From Massilia aurea (GTDB lineage: Bacteria; Pseudomonadota; Gammaproteobacteria; Burkholderiales; Burkholderiaceae_D): a stretch of DNA of 64,000 nt. Below are positions 33,701 through 41,813 of the stretch, piece after piece (position 1 is the first letter of the stretch; each line of letters starts with the position of its first letter). The notes under the pieces are model-generated. The model made no database searches and was not told the DNA's origin. It worked only from the letters and a program-made list of their open reading frames with translations. The DNA lies in assembly GCF_024753205.1 (NCBI RefSeq), contig NZ_JANUGZ010000007.1, positions 1-64,000 of the forward strand. Direction: 5' to 3'. The position numbers and the translations under genes were made by a program.

Positions 33701-33771
33701 GCGGAGACACTGGCGGCCAGCAGCAGCAAGAAGGCCAGTGCACGGGGAAGATCGAACAGCCTTGTCATCAT
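30724..33771 (-). CDS. Exported double beta-helix lyase/hydrolase with NHL/SMP-30-like tail
   Basis: A 1015-residue secreted protein (signal peptide ending SAGAA near residue 27). Two pectate-lyase-superfamily starts are visible: VVRATGDGVTDDSAALQAAI (about 43-62) and LDFGAKGDGSTDDTAALQKA (about 392-411), each opening a right-handed beta-helix, the arrangement of GH55-type and related polysaccharide-active enzymes. From about 735 the sequence shifts to beta-propeller-like repeats (GAVDAEGKLYFVDR, AVAPNGDVYVANG) of the SMP-30/NHL type. A glucan or uronate-containing polysaccharide is a likely substrate. Both ATGs at 33771 and 33768 are possible; the stretch upstream in the same frame is antisense to nothing and only shadows gntP. 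Confidence 0.82.
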   Translation of the reverse strand: MMTRLFDLPRALAFLLLLAASVSAGAASLSAYPAMPVDPRAIVVRATGDGVTDDSAALQAAINSAANGGQGGVVFLPSGRYRITRSILIPLAVRVYGVGPTRPVFVLAENTPGFQKGVANMVIFTGGDQYSVGKVPMPVPSAVPFSAEDGKAVRNANSSTFYSALSNVDFEIKDGNPAAAAVRMHTAQHSNLSHIDFHIGSGLAGVYQVGNVAYNLRFHGGRYGILSEKTSPAWQFTLLDSTFDGQRDAAIREHEASLTLVNVDIRNTPVGVEINRGYGDWLWGKDVRFENVSRAALIVSNENNVYTQVGMENASARNVPTFVRFRDSGKTLAGKGRDYLVKEFNYGLFIKQMGEPGQFSTNYKTAALPASAAPTRALRALPASNDWANVLDFGAKGDGSTDDTAALQKAIDSKRTVYLPLGFYVVNDTIRMKPDTVLIALHPGLTQLVIPNGASQYQGIGSPKALLESARGGDGIVSGLGLATGEVNNRAVALLWRAGEQSLVDDVRIQGGHGTRLYDGSRADPYKKDAKFDTTAHWDRQYPSVWVTDGGGGTFSGIWSPSGYAQAGFYVTNTTTPGKVYELSAEHHIRAEIVLDNVQNWEFLAPQTEEEVRDGADAVSVEIRNSKNILFANYHGYRVTRSYKPMPAAILITNSSNIRFRNVHVNGESGFASCDDAGCATYLRASKFAYENAIRDVTNKLDVREREFAVFDYSGAQRKAPAPLGKVAKLESGFYSIAGGAVDAEGKLYFVDRHWKRIFSWTKDEGLVVVRDAPLDPVNLAIDNSGNLMVLSSYGPQASVYAFDPRKPGLDMTMIQPTPVAARSIASSRGRIAVPVNFWQNGEFKDQLNPDTYEFTTLAEMFARDVALPKANEYVSPDGSLALPAYRVLRQGAADHLGWRWADSLQTHGFVTAPVGGRVVFTNGSENRTFSGVVGAGGGITDLKLVANRGGEGAAVAPNGDVYVANGQVFIYGKDGKQKGRIDVPERPLQLLFGGANKHTLFILTHHALYATQIN

Positions 33772-33791
33772 GGTGGTTTCCTTGAAACGGA

Positions 33792-35108
33792 TCACAGCGA
33801 TAAAAGTTGGGACAGCAGCAGGACGAACAGCAGGCCGAAGACACCGACCAGCGTTTCCATCAGCGTCCATGAGCGGAACGTGTCCTGCAGCGACAGGCCA
33901 AAATATTCCTTGAACATCCAGAAGCCGGAGTCGTTGACGTGGCTGCACATCAGGCTTCCGGCGCCGATGGCCAGCACCATCAGGTTCGGGTCGACGCCCG
34001 AACTCTGGACGAGCGGCGCGACGATGCCGCCGGCCGTCACGCCGGCCACGGTGGCCGAGCCCAGGCAGATGCGGATCACGGTGGCAACCAGCCAGCCCAG
34101 CACCAGCGGCGACACCGGCAAGCCCGAAAGCAGCGCGCCCAGATCGGCGCTGACGCCCGATTCGACCAGCACCTGCTTGAGCGCGCCGGCGCCGGCGATG
34201 ATCAGGAGGATCGGCGCGATCTCGCGCATCGCCTCGGCCGGGCCCTGCATCACGGTGACGAACGAGCGGCCCTGCGCCAGGCCGAGCGAGACGATCGCCA
34301 CGGCATACGACACGAGCATCACGACCAGCGGATTGGCAAAGAACGCCAGCACGCCATTGAGGTCCGGCCGCGCCATCGTCAGCAGCGTCGTCGCGCCCAG
34401 GAGCAGCACCGGCAGCAGCGCGGTGGCGAAGCTGTTGAACGCGCCGGGGAGCTGCGCAATTGGTGCCTGCTGGCTTTCCTGGAAGATGGCGGCCGGCCTG
34501 GCCTGGATGCGCGTGAGCGTCATGGCGAACACCGGCCCGGCGATGATCAACGTCGGCACCGCCACCAGGATCCCGTACAGCAGCGTGGTGCCCATGTCGG
34601 CGTGGATCGCCGCCACCAGCGCCACCGGCGACGGGTGCGGCGGCAGGAAGCCGTGCGCGATCGACAGGCCCGCCAGCAGCGGAATTGCCAGCGCCACGGC
34701 CGGGCGCGCCGAGCTGTAGACGAGCGAGAAGATCAGCGGCACCAGCAGCACGAAGCCGACGTTGTAGTACAGCGGGATACCGACCACGAAGCCGGTGATC
34801 GTCAGCGCGATCGGCAGGCGGCGCGGCCCCAGCGCATCGACCAGGCAAGTGGCGATGCGGCGCGCGGCGCCGCTGTCGGCGATCAGTTTGCCGAACACGG
34901 CGCCCAGGCAGATGATCACCACCAGGGAACCCAGCAGGTCGCCGATGCCTTTTTCGATGGCGCCGGGAATGCGCGCCAGCGGCACCCCCAGCAGCAGCGC
35001 CGCCAGCAGCGACGCCGCCACGAAGGCCAGCAGGGGCTGGACCTTGCCCCACGCGATCAAGAGCGTGAGCAGGCCCACCGCCAGCAGTACCGAGACGATA
35101 TCGAGCAT
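33792..35108 (-). CDS. gntP: GntP family gluconate permease
   Basis: A 438-residue inner-membrane transporter with about twelve hydrophobic helices. Family motifs are readable: the opening LLAVGLLTLLIAWGKVQPLLAF, GFVVGIPLYYNVGFVLL, LSIAHGFLPPHPSPVALV, and SLMCSHVNDSGFWMFKEYF at the end. GntP proteins import gluconate or related sugar acids with protons. It lies 12 bases after the TonB receptor gene and 20 before the lyase gene, and with gntK in the same operon the gluconate specificity is well supported. Confidence 0.92.
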   Translation of the reverse strand: MLDIVSVLLAVGLLTLLIAWGKVQPLLAFVAASLLAALLLGVPLARIPGAIEKGIGDLLGSLVVIICLGAVFGKLIADSGAARRIATCLVDALGPRRLPIALTITGFVVGIPLYYNVGFVLLVPLIFSLVYSSARPAVALAIPLLAGLSIAHGFLPPHPSPVALVAAIHADMGTTLLYGILVAVPTLIIAGPVFAMTLTRIQARPAAIFQESQQAPIAQLPGAFNSFATALLPVLLLGATTLLTMARPDLNGVLAFFANPLVVMLVSYAVAIVSLGLAQGRSFVTVMQGPAEAMREIAPILLIIAGAGALKQVLVESGVSADLGALLSGLPVSPLVLGWLVATVIRICLGSATVAGVTAGGIVAPLVQSSGVDPNLMVLAIGAGSLMCSHVNDSGFWMFKEYFGLSLQDTFRSWTLMETLVGVFGLLFVLLLSQLLSL

Positions 35109-35120
35109 GCCGCCGGCCGG

Positions 35121-38084
35121 TCAGAAGCCGTAGCGCAGGCCGGCCCGGTACGTGCGCCCGACCACGTCGTACAGCGCCGGGTTGATGCCGTAGCTGGCAT
35201 TGGTCTGCGGCGCCGGTTCCGGGTCCTTGTCGGCCAGGTTGTCGATCTTGAAGTAGAGCTGCAATTGCTTGGACACGTTGTAGCTGCCGCCCAGGTCGAA
35301 GTAGGTCGCGCCCTTCATCCGGTTGTTGTAGATGGTCGGGTGGATCAGCGTCGACACCGGGCAACCGGTCTGGCACTCGATGAAGTCGTTGCGGTAGGTG
35401 CCGTCGCTGACCCAGCGCTCGGTCAGCGTCAGACTGAGCTTGTCGTGCTCCCAGCTTTGCTGCGCCAGCACTTTCCACTTCGGCGTGTTGCTCATGTTCG
35501 AGCCGGCGGCGTCTACCGGGATCGTGCCGACCACGCCCGTATCGGTAATGAAGTGCAGGTTGCGCGTGCCCAGCGCGCGGAACGTGAAGCGTCCCGGCAG
35601 GTTCACTCGTTCGAGTCCTGTTCGGTACGAGGTCTCGATATCGAAGCCCTTGGTCTGCAGCGAAGCGAGGTTGAAGTTCTGCAGCGTGACGTAGTTGTTG
35701 CCCGGGCTGTTGAGCACCATCGCCGCGCAGATTTCCTGGTTGCCGGCCACGCACAGGTCGACTTCCTGCTGGATCGTCAGCGCCGCGATCACGCCCTTGA
35801 CCTTGATGTCGAAGTAGTCGAGCGACACCGAGAAGCCGGGCGCCCACGTCGGCTGGCTCAGGACGATGCCGAACGAGTTGTTGCGCGCGATTTCGGGCCG
35901 CAGCGCCGTGTTGCCGACGGTGCGCTCCTGCACGCTGATCGTGTTGCCCTGGTACTGCACCACGTTGTTGACCACCACCGGCGCCGCATACAGCTCGCTC
36001 AGGTTCGGTGCGCGCACGTCCTTCGACGTCACGCCGCGCAGGCGCAGGCCGTCGATCGGGGTTTGCCAGGTGGCGCCCATCTTCCAGCTGCCTACGCTGC
36101 CGGCGGTGCTGTACTTGGTTTCGCGGTCGGCCAGGTTCAGGTTCGCTTCGCCCCAGGTTGCGGACTTGAACAGCGGGATATTCAGCTCCACGTAGGCTTC
36201 ACGGACGTTGTAGCTGCCGTCGCCGTTGTGGAAGTTACCGGCGTACCAGTTGTTGCCGACCGTGGTGTCGAGCAGCGGGTCGAGAGGATACATGGCGTTG
36301 TTTGGCGAAGCAGGCGACACGCCGTTGCCGTAGGCATCGCCGCGCACGCGGTACTTCTCGCGGCGGTATTCGGCGCCCGTGGCCAGCGAGACCGGACCGG
36401 CCCAGCCCTCGAACAATTCACCATTGATATTGAAGCTGCCGACGTCCTGGCTTTGCGTGGTGCGCTGGCGCGGGCCGTTCTCGGGTGCGATATAGGCCCA
36501 GGCGGCCGGATCGACCGGGTTGTTGCCGATGATATTCAGTGGCACGCAACCCGATGCGGCGGCCACCGGATTGCGGCAGACGATCTGCCCGTTCGGCGCC
36601 CGCACGGCGTCGATCGCGGCGTTGTAGCGGCGGTTGATCGTCATGTTGTTCGCATCGAGATTGGTCTTGTTCTCGCCATGCGTGACGTAGGCGTCGTACG
36701 CCCACGATTTGCTGAACAGGTCGAACCGGCCTTCGGCCCCGATGACGAAGCGGCGCTGGGTGCGGGTCGGTTGCACGTCGATGTTTTCAGGGAAGATCGC
36801 GTTCGCCGTGCCGTACTGGAAGCTGGTGATGTTGTTCTGCGCGCAGGCGGCCAGGATCGACGCCGGCAGGAACGGGTTCGAGCACTGGATGTTCAGGTTG
36901 GCATTCTTGGCCGCGCCCGGGTTGGGCGAGAAGCGCGAAGCGACCTGGCCGTAGTTGGCAGTGAAGTAGACCTGGTTGTCCGCATCGAGGTCGTACGAGA
37001 CGCGGGTGTACGCCACCTGGCGCTTGAAGTTCATGGCCAGGTTGGTGCCCGAGCCCACGCTGCCGCTCAAATCGCCGCCGATGCAGAACGGATTGACGCA
37101 ATTGGTGACCGCGCCCGTGCCGGTGGGGCGACCGTTGGAGCCATACTGGAACTGGTACGGCAAGCCGCCGTCGCCGAATGCCGTGCCCTGCAGCGGGCCG
37201 TTCGTGATCAGGCCGTATTTCGAGTACTGGTACTGCTGCGCGTTCGAGATCACGCGGTATTGCGGCAGGCCGTCGCCGGTCTGGTTCAGGGGGCGCACGG
37301 AATAGGCCGGGTTCTGGTACCAGGTGCGGCCGTTCGGCCCCACGCCGCCGATGCCGGGCGATTCGATCCCGTTCTCTTTTGTGAATTCGCCGCTGGCCGT
37401 CACGTGCAGGCGGTTGTCGAGGAACGCCCGGCCCCAGGCAGCCTGCACGGTAGCGCCGCGGTCGTCGTCGTACTTGGTCTGGCCTACCTGGACGTTCGAC
37501 TTGAAGCCGGTGAAGGTTTTATCGGTGACGAAGTTGACCACGCCACCCACCGCGTCCGAGCCGTACGACGCCGAGGCGCCGCCGGTCACCACGTCGACGC
37601 GCTTGACCAGCAACTGCGGGAACTGGCTCACATCAGTCACGCCCGTGACGTTGGCGCCGACGACGCGCTGGCCGTCCAGCAGCGTCAGGGTCCGGATGGT
37701 GCCCAGGCCGCGCAGGCTCAGGGAGCTCAGGCCCTGAATGCCGCTGCTGGTGCTGTTGGTGCTGGTTGTGCGGCCCGTGCTGCCTTGCAGTGCTGGCAGT
37801 TCGGTCAGCGTATTGAACAGGTTCGGCTTGGCCGCCTTTTCGAGGTCGGCCGCGCTCAGGCTGGTGGTGGGCGTCGGCTGGGAGAAGCCGCGCGCGGCGA
37901 TGCGCGAGCCCGAGATGCGCACCACGGACGTGGAGGCCGGTTCTGCCGCTGCCGGTGTGGCCTCAGGCAGGGTGTCGGCGGCTGGCTCGGTTTGCGCCTG
38001 CTGGGCGTGGGCGGCGGCGCCGACCATCCAGCAGGCGCTGGCCACGGCCAGGCTGATGAGAGTGCGTTGAACGGGTGTGCGCAT
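35121..38084 (-). CDS. TonB-dependent receptor of gluconate operon
   Basis: A 987-residue outer-membrane receptor of the large carbohydrate-type class. The signal peptide ends AAAHAQQ near residue 28, followed by an acidic spacer and VVRISGSRI, which may act as TonB box. The plug motif (SLSLRGLGTIRTLTLLDGQR and ASASYGSDAVGGVVNFVTDK) is intact. The barrel ends with GRTYRAGLRYGF, a proper terminal Phe. It probably brings in the oligosaccharide or sugar acid processed by the adjacent lyase, permease and kinase. It lies 97 bases after gntK. Confidence 0.9.
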   Translation of the reverse strand: MRTPVQRTLISLAVASACWMVGAAAHAQQAQTEPAADTLPEATPAAAEPASTSVVRISGSRIAARGFSQPTPTTSLSAADLEKAAKPNLFNTLTELPALQGSTGRTTSTNSTSSGIQGLSSLSLRGLGTIRTLTLLDGQRVVGANVTGVTDVSQFPQLLVKRVDVVTGGASASYGSDAVGGVVNFVTDKTFTGFKSNVQVGQTKYDDDRGATVQAAWGRAFLDNRLHVTASGEFTKENGIESPGIGGVGPNGRTWYQNPAYSVRPLNQTGDGLPQYRVISNAQQYQYSKYGLITNGPLQGTAFGDGGLPYQFQYGSNGRPTGTGAVTNCVNPFCIGGDLSGSVGSGTNLAMNFKRQVAYTRVSYDLDADNQVYFTANYGQVASRFSPNPGAAKNANLNIQCSNPFLPASILAACAQNNITSFQYGTANAIFPENIDVQPTRTQRRFVIGAEGRFDLFSKSWAYDAYVTHGENKTNLDANNMTINRRYNAAIDAVRAPNGQIVCRNPVAAASGCVPLNIIGNNPVDPAAWAYIAPENGPRQRTTQSQDVGSFNINGELFEGWAGPVSLATGAEYRREKYRVRGDAYGNGVSPASPNNAMYPLDPLLDTTVGNNWYAGNFHNGDGSYNVREAYVELNIPLFKSATWGEANLNLADRETKYSTAGSVGSWKMGATWQTPIDGLRLRGVTSKDVRAPNLSELYAAPVVVNNVVQYQGNTISVQERTVGNTALRPEIARNNSFGIVLSQPTWAPGFSVSLDYFDIKVKGVIAALTIQQEVDLCVAGNQEICAAMVLNSPGNNYVTLQNFNLASLQTKGFDIETSYRTGLERVNLPGRFTFRALGTRNLHFITDTGVVGTIPVDAAGSNMSNTPKWKVLAQQSWEHDKLSLTLTERWVSDGTYRNDFIECQTGCPVSTLIHPTIYNNRMKGATYFDLGGSYNVSKQLQLYFKIDNLADKDPEPAPQTNASYGINPALYDVVGRTYRAGLRYGF

Positions 38085-38181
38085 GATGGTTGTCTCCTCG
38101 ATGCTCGTTGGTTGAAAGCGCGCCGCCTCTATGGGTGGGTGGCTGCGCCTGCTGGCAAATGGGTAAAGGCTGCGCTGAGAA

Positions 38182-38697
38182 TCAGGCGTTGGCCGTGATG
38201 CGTTCGATCAGCGCCTGCGGCGCCAGTGTGATGTCGAGGGTCAGGCCGGTTTCGTCCGGCTCGAGAGGCTCGAGGATCTGCAGCTGGCTCTCGAGCAGCG
38301 ATGGCGGCATGTAGTGGCCGGGGCGGCTTGTCATGCGCGTGGCGATCAGCTCGCGCGAGCCGGCCAGGTGGACGAAGCGCAGCGCCGGATCGGCGTCGCG
38401 CAGCAGGTCGCGGTAGCGCCGCTTCAGCGATGAGCAGGACAGCACCAGGCCACGACCCTGTTCGCGCGCCGTGCGGATTTCGCCGGCCAGACTGGCGAGC
38501 CAGCCAGCGCGGTCATCGTCGTCGAGCGGGATGCCGGCGCTCATCTTGCTGACGTTGGCGGGCGGATGATAGGCATCGCCTTCGAGGAACGGGACGCCGT
38601 CGTGGGCGGCCAGCATGGCCCCCACGGTGCTCTTGCCCGATCCGCTGACCCCCATGACGACCCAGCGCAGGGCCGGGGATGTGCTGCTTGCCGACAT
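38182..38697 (-). CDS. gntK: Gluconokinase
   Basis: A 171-residue kinase that phosphorylates D-gluconate to 6-phosphogluconate. The P-loop GVSGSGKST is at 16-24, the gluconate-binding LEGDAYHPPANVSKMSAGIPLDDDDR follows (about 38-63), and RPGHYMPPSLLESQ is the usual lid motif. Length is normal for the family. It is first of a five-gene operon with TonB receptor, GntP, a secreted lyase and ThuA. A perfect GTTAGCGCTAAC palindrome 17 bases upstream suggests LacI/GntR-type repression. Confidence 0.94.
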   Translation of the reverse strand: MSASSTSPALRWVVMGVSGSGKSTVGAMLAAHDGVPFLEGDAYHPPANVSKMSAGIPLDDDDRAGWLASLAGEIRTAREQGRGLVLSCSSLKRRYRDLLRDADPALRFVHLAGSRELIATRMTSRPGHYMPPSLLESQLQILEPLEPDETGLTLDITLAPQALIERITANA

Positions 38698-38713
38698 CGT
38701 ATCTCCTCAATTC

Positions 38714-38725
38714 GTTAGCGCTAAC
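38714..38725. promoter_or_regulatory. LacI-type operator upstream of gntK
   Basis: GTTAGCGCTAAC is a perfect 12-bp palindrome with the CG-centred core of LacI-family sites, placed between promoter and gntK start. Its regulator is not encoded nearby. Confidence 0.7.
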
Positions 38726-38878
38726 ATCGCGCTTTTTTTCAGTGTTGTCGAGGTTGCAGAATTTGTAAACCAGATATCGATGTTGCAACGCAATGCAATC
38801 TGACAGGGGATTGTGGGTGTCTTGCCGGAAATTTCGCGGTGGCTCAGGGGCGCTGACTCGGCGTGCAAAGACGTGACT

Positions 38879-38892
38879 TGATAGCGCTATCA
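38879..38892. promoter_or_regulatory. Second LacI-type operator
   Basis: TGATAGCGCTATCA is a perfect 14-bp palindrome with the same TAGCGCTA core as the site 165 bases away; two-site looping repression is a usual LacI-family arrangement. The region between the two sites is AT-richer and should hold the gntK promoter. Confidence 0.7.
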
Positions 38893-38950
38893 TTGCTGCG
38901 ATGCGCCAACGTCATGACTGGAGTGTTGTATTTACTCTACGAAAGAGGAA

Positions 38951-38976
38951 GGCCGGGGCGCGTATCGGCCCCGGCC
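38951..38976 (-). terminator. Hairpin at the end of the mrp operon
   Basis: GGCCGGGGC and GCCCCGGCC form a perfect 9-bp GC stem just past the mnhG stop on the minus strand, then TTCCTCTTTCG. It likely ends the antiporter transcript. Confidence 0.65.
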
Positions 38977-38982
38977 CGTGAC

Positions 38983-39357
38983 TTATTCTTCGTCGACGAT
39001 CGAGTAGACGTCGCCGGCGGTGGCGCCGGCATCGGGCCGGCGGGCCCGCAGGTCGCGGTAGACGGCGGCGCGCATGATCATCATCGACACCACGGGCGCC
39101 GTGAGCAGGATGAACAGCGTGATGATGACTTCATGCACGACGGGCCGCGATTGCGCGACCGTGAAGTACAGCATGGAGGCCAGCAGCAGGCTGCCGGCGC
39201 CGATGGTGACCGTAATGGCCGGGCCGTGGATGCGCTGGTAGAAGGTGCGCAGGCGCAGCAGGCCCAGCGCGCCGATCAGCACGATGCTCGCGCCCACGAT
39301 CAACAGAAGCGAGACGACAAGGGCAGCCCAGTCGGGCAAGTGTTCGATGCCATTCAT
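38983..39357 (-). CDS. mnhG: Mrp Na+/H+ antiporter subunit G
   Basis: A 124-residue inner-membrane protein with three helices. The family core LLIVGASIVLIGALGLLRLRTFYQRIHGPA (about 18-47) and the strand VHEVIITLFILLTAPVVSMMIMRAA are intact. Subunit G is one of the small subunits needed to assemble the multi-part Mrp antiporter that exports Na+ in exchange for protons. It overlaps mnhF by four bases and is the last gene of the operon. Confidence 0.93.
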   Translation of the reverse strand: MNGIEHLPDWAALVVSLLLIVGASIVLIGALGLLRLRTFYQRIHGPAITVTIGAGSLLLASMLYFTVAQSRPVVHEVIITLFILLTAPVVSMMIMRAAVYRDLRARRPDAGATAGDVYSIVDEE

Positions 39358-39632
39358 TCGATGATCTCCCCGCGCATCAGGAACTTGGCGATCGCGATGG
39401 TCGAAACGAAGCCGACCAGCACGATGAGCATCGCCACCTCAAAATAGATTTGCGTGCCGAAGCGGATACCCAGCACCAGCGCGAGCAGCATGCCGCACAT
39501 CCACAGGGTATCGAGCGCCAGCACGCGGTCGTGGGCCGAGGGCCCGATCAGCAGGCGTATGGCGCACAGCAGCATTGCCGCCATGGCGCACACGAGGGCG
39601 TAGCCGATCGACAGTTCAAGCAGGGTCGCCAT
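39354..39632 (-). CDS. mnhF: Mrp Na+/H+ antiporter subunit F
   Basis: A 92-residue protein with three membrane helices. The central motif IRLLIGPSAHDRVLALDTLW is the hallmark of MrpF. The start MATLLELS is chosen because AAAGG lies before it and because it overlaps the mnhE end, as is usual in this operon; an upstream in-frame ATG adds nine charged residues. Confidence 0.92.
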   Translation of the reverse strand: MATLLELSIGYALVCAMAAMLLCAIRLLIGPSAHDRVLALDTLWMCGMLLALVLGIRFGTQIYFEVAMLIVLVGFVSTIAIAKFLMRGEIIE

Positions 39633-40134
39633 GGGGGCCTTTCTTCTCGAAGATTTCAATCAGGGGTTGCTCGTAGCGGGTCTGGATGGTGTCGACCCAC
39701 CAGGCTGCATCGTGCAGGTCGAACACGTGCAGGACCAGTTCATGGGTGTCGGGCTGGATCTCGGTCCATACCGTGCCCGGCGTCATGTTGATCAGGCACG
39801 ACAGCGCGGCCAGGCCGTACTCGTCGCGCATCGTCAGCGGCACGCGGATGAACTCCGATTTGAGATTGGCGTAATCGGCAAACAGGATCACGCGGCTGAC
39901 GTTGAAGCATGAGCGCACGACCTCGACCGATGCAAAGCCGAGCAGGCGCAGCGCCACGACGGGTGCGCGCATGCGCGGGTAGCCGAGCGGGTTGAGATGC
40001 CGCGTCAGGATCGGCGCGGCGATGCCGAGCAGGGCGCCGAGCAGGACGTGGCCTGGGTAGAACGTCTGGTTCAGCAACAGCCACAGGCCGCACAGCAGCA
40101 GCGAGACGACGGGGTGGGGGAGCCAGCGCTTCAT
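39616..40134 (-). CDS. mnhE: Mrp Na+/H+ antiporter subunit E
   Basis: A 172-residue membrane protein. The N-terminal pair of helices (VVSLLLCGLWLLLNQTFYPGHVLLGALLG) and the soluble domain with LSCLINMTPGTVWTEIQPDTHELVLHVFD are typical of MrpE. Its start overlaps the mnhD stop by four bases and its end overlaps mnhF, showing tight translational coupling along the operon. Confidence 0.93.
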   Translation of the reverse strand: MKRWLPHPVVSLLLCGLWLLLNQTFYPGHVLLGALLGIAAPILTRHLNPLGYPRMRAPVVALRLLGFASVEVVRSCFNVSRVILFADYANLKSEFIRVPLTMRDEYGLAALSCLINMTPGTVWTEIQPDTHELVLHVFDLHDAAWWVDTIQTRYEQPLIEIFEKKGPHGDPA

Positions 40135-41813
40135 GGCGCCTCCGGTGTCAGGTTGATGGTGGGGGCGGGCGATGAGGCCGGCCCGGGCAGGCTCGGCTCG
40201 GACAGTACGCGGCCGATATAGGTTGCCGGGCGATGGATCGCGTCGCTGGCGCGTGCCAGGTAGCCAAACAGCGCATTGGCCTGGATCGTCATCCCGATCG
40301 CCAGTCCCAGCAAGAAGATAATCGGCATCACTTCGGTGCGGTGCAGCTTGGGCGGCACCAACACGCCACTGGCCCAGAAGGTGCGCACACCGAAGCGCAT
40401 CATCGAGATCACGGCGATCAGGCCCGACAGCACGATCAGCGCGATCAGCACCCAGCCGGCGGTCGGGATCGTCGTCGGCCCCGTCATGACGCCGTTCGCG
40501 GCCGTGGCCACGACCTGCGGGTGGAGCACCGCATGGAACATGCCGAACTTGGCGATGAAGCCCGGCAGCGGTGGCAACCCGGCGATCATCAGTGCGCATG
40601 CAGCGAAGGCCAGCGACAGGAACGCCATGACGGCCGGCACGCCGCGCCCGACCGGTTCGACCGGTGCATCTTCGACCGCGTAGGCTTCCATGGTCAGCGC
40701 CAGCATCGCCGAGCGCGGCGTGCGGATGCGGTCGATCAGCTCGATCAACAGCAGGAACGCGGCCACCGCGAGCGTCGAGCCGATCAGGTAGTAGATGCCG
40801 GCCGTGACCAGGTTCGGCTGGCCGTAGCCGATCACCGCCAGCAGTGTGCCGGACGAGATGATCGCCGCGTAACCGGCCATGCGCCCGGCCGTGTCGGTCG
40901 AGAGCATGCCGGCGGCGCCGAACACGATGGTGGCCATGCCGCCGTACAGCAGCGCGTCCTGGCCGAAGCCGGCAGCGGCGCCGGCGTCGTCCGAGAAGAT
41001 CAGCAGCCACAGGCGCAGCACGACATACGCGCCGACCTTCGTCATCAGCACCAGCATGGCCGCCACCGGCGGCGATGCGGCGGCGTAGGTGGTCGGCAGC
41101 CAGAAGCCCAGCGGCCACATCGCGCTCTTGGTCAGGAAGGTCAGCGCCATCATCGTCGCGCCGATCTTGAACAGCGCCAGGTCGTCGCCCGCCAGCAGCG
41201 GCACGCGGCCCGCCACATCGGCCATGTTCAGCGTGCCGGTGGTCGCGTAGATCAGCGCCAGGCCGAGCAGGAACAGCAGCGCGGCGGCCAGGTTGATCGC
41301 GATGTACTGCATGCTGGCGCGGATGCGCTCGGCGTTATACCCGTGCAGCACCAGGCCGTACGAGGCGGCCAGCATCACTTCGAAGAACACGAACAGGTTG
41401 AACAGGTCGTGCGTCAGGAACGCGCCGTTGATGCCCATCAGCAGGAACTGGAACAGCGTGTGGAAGTGCACGCCGATCCGGCCCCAGCGCTGCTTGGTGA
41501 AGTGCAGCGAGGCCAGGCCCAGCAGGGCGGTCAGCAGCAGCATGATGCTGCTCAGGCGATCGGCCAGCAGCGCGATGCCGAACGGCGCACTCCAGTTGCC
41601 GGCGAGGTAGATGCCCATGCCGTCTTGCCAGGCGCCGCCGTCAGTGAAGTGAACCAGCGCCAGTGCGTTGGCCACGAGGCCGAGGATCGACGCGTAGCTG
41701 AGCCAGAACTTCAGGCGGTGCCAGCCCTGCGTGAGCGGGGCCAGTGCGGCGCCGACCAGCAGCGGCAGTATTACCGGCACCAGGATCAGGTGCTGTGTCC
41801 AGTGCAGACTCAT
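40131..41813 (-). CDS. mnhD: Mrp Na+/H+ antiporter subunit D
   Basis: A 560-residue NuoN/NuoM-like proton-translocating subunit with about fourteen helices. The central region LFNLFVFFEVMLAASYGLVLHG, with the key Glu in a membrane helix, and KSAMWPLGFWLPTTYAAASPPVAAML, with the key Lys, correspond to the proton-channel motifs shared with respiratory complex I. The C-terminal extension beyond about residue 500 is loop-rich (HRPATYIGRVLSEPSLPGPASSPAP). It overlaps both neighbours by four bases. Confidence 0.94.
   Translation of the reverse strand: MSLHWTQHLILVPVILPLLVGAALAPLTQGWHRLKFWLSYASILGLVANALALVHFTDGGAWQDGMGIYLAGNWSAPFGIALLADRLSSIMLLLTALLGLASLHFTKQRWGRIGVHFHTLFQFLLMGINGAFLTHDLFNLFVFFEVMLAASYGLVLHGYNAERIRASMQYIAINLAAALLFLLGLALIYATTGTLNMADVAGRVPLLAGDDLALFKIGATMMALTFLTKSAMWPLGFWLPTTYAAASPPVAAMLVLMTKVGAYVVLRLWLLIFSDDAGAAAGFGQDALLYGGMATIVFGAAGMLSTDTAGRMAGYAAIISSGTLLAVIGYGQPNLVTAGIYYLIGSTLAVAAFLLLIELIDRIRTPRSAMLALTMEAYAVEDAPVEPVGRGVPAVMAFLSLAFAACALMIAGLPPLPGFIAKFGMFHAVLHPQVVATAANGVMTGPTTIPTAGWVLIALIVLSGLIAVISMMRFGVRTFWASGVLVPPKLHRTEVMPIIFLLGLAIGMTIQANALFGYLARASDAIHRPATYIGRVLSEPSLPGPASSPAPTINLTPEAP

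Noticed and set aside
33772..35847. Upstream extension of the lyase frame to 35847
   Set aside because: The extension has no domain and overlaps gntP and the receptor; the signal peptide shows the true start at 33771.
30607..38198. Very long plus-strand frames opposite the gluconate operon
   Set aside because: They lie antisense to well-supported genes and consist of Arg/His/Ala/Val-rich sequence with no domain, which is usual in GC-rich DNA.
38879..39447. Plus-strand ORF opposite mnhG
   Set aside because: Antisense to mnhG and runs through the operon terminator.
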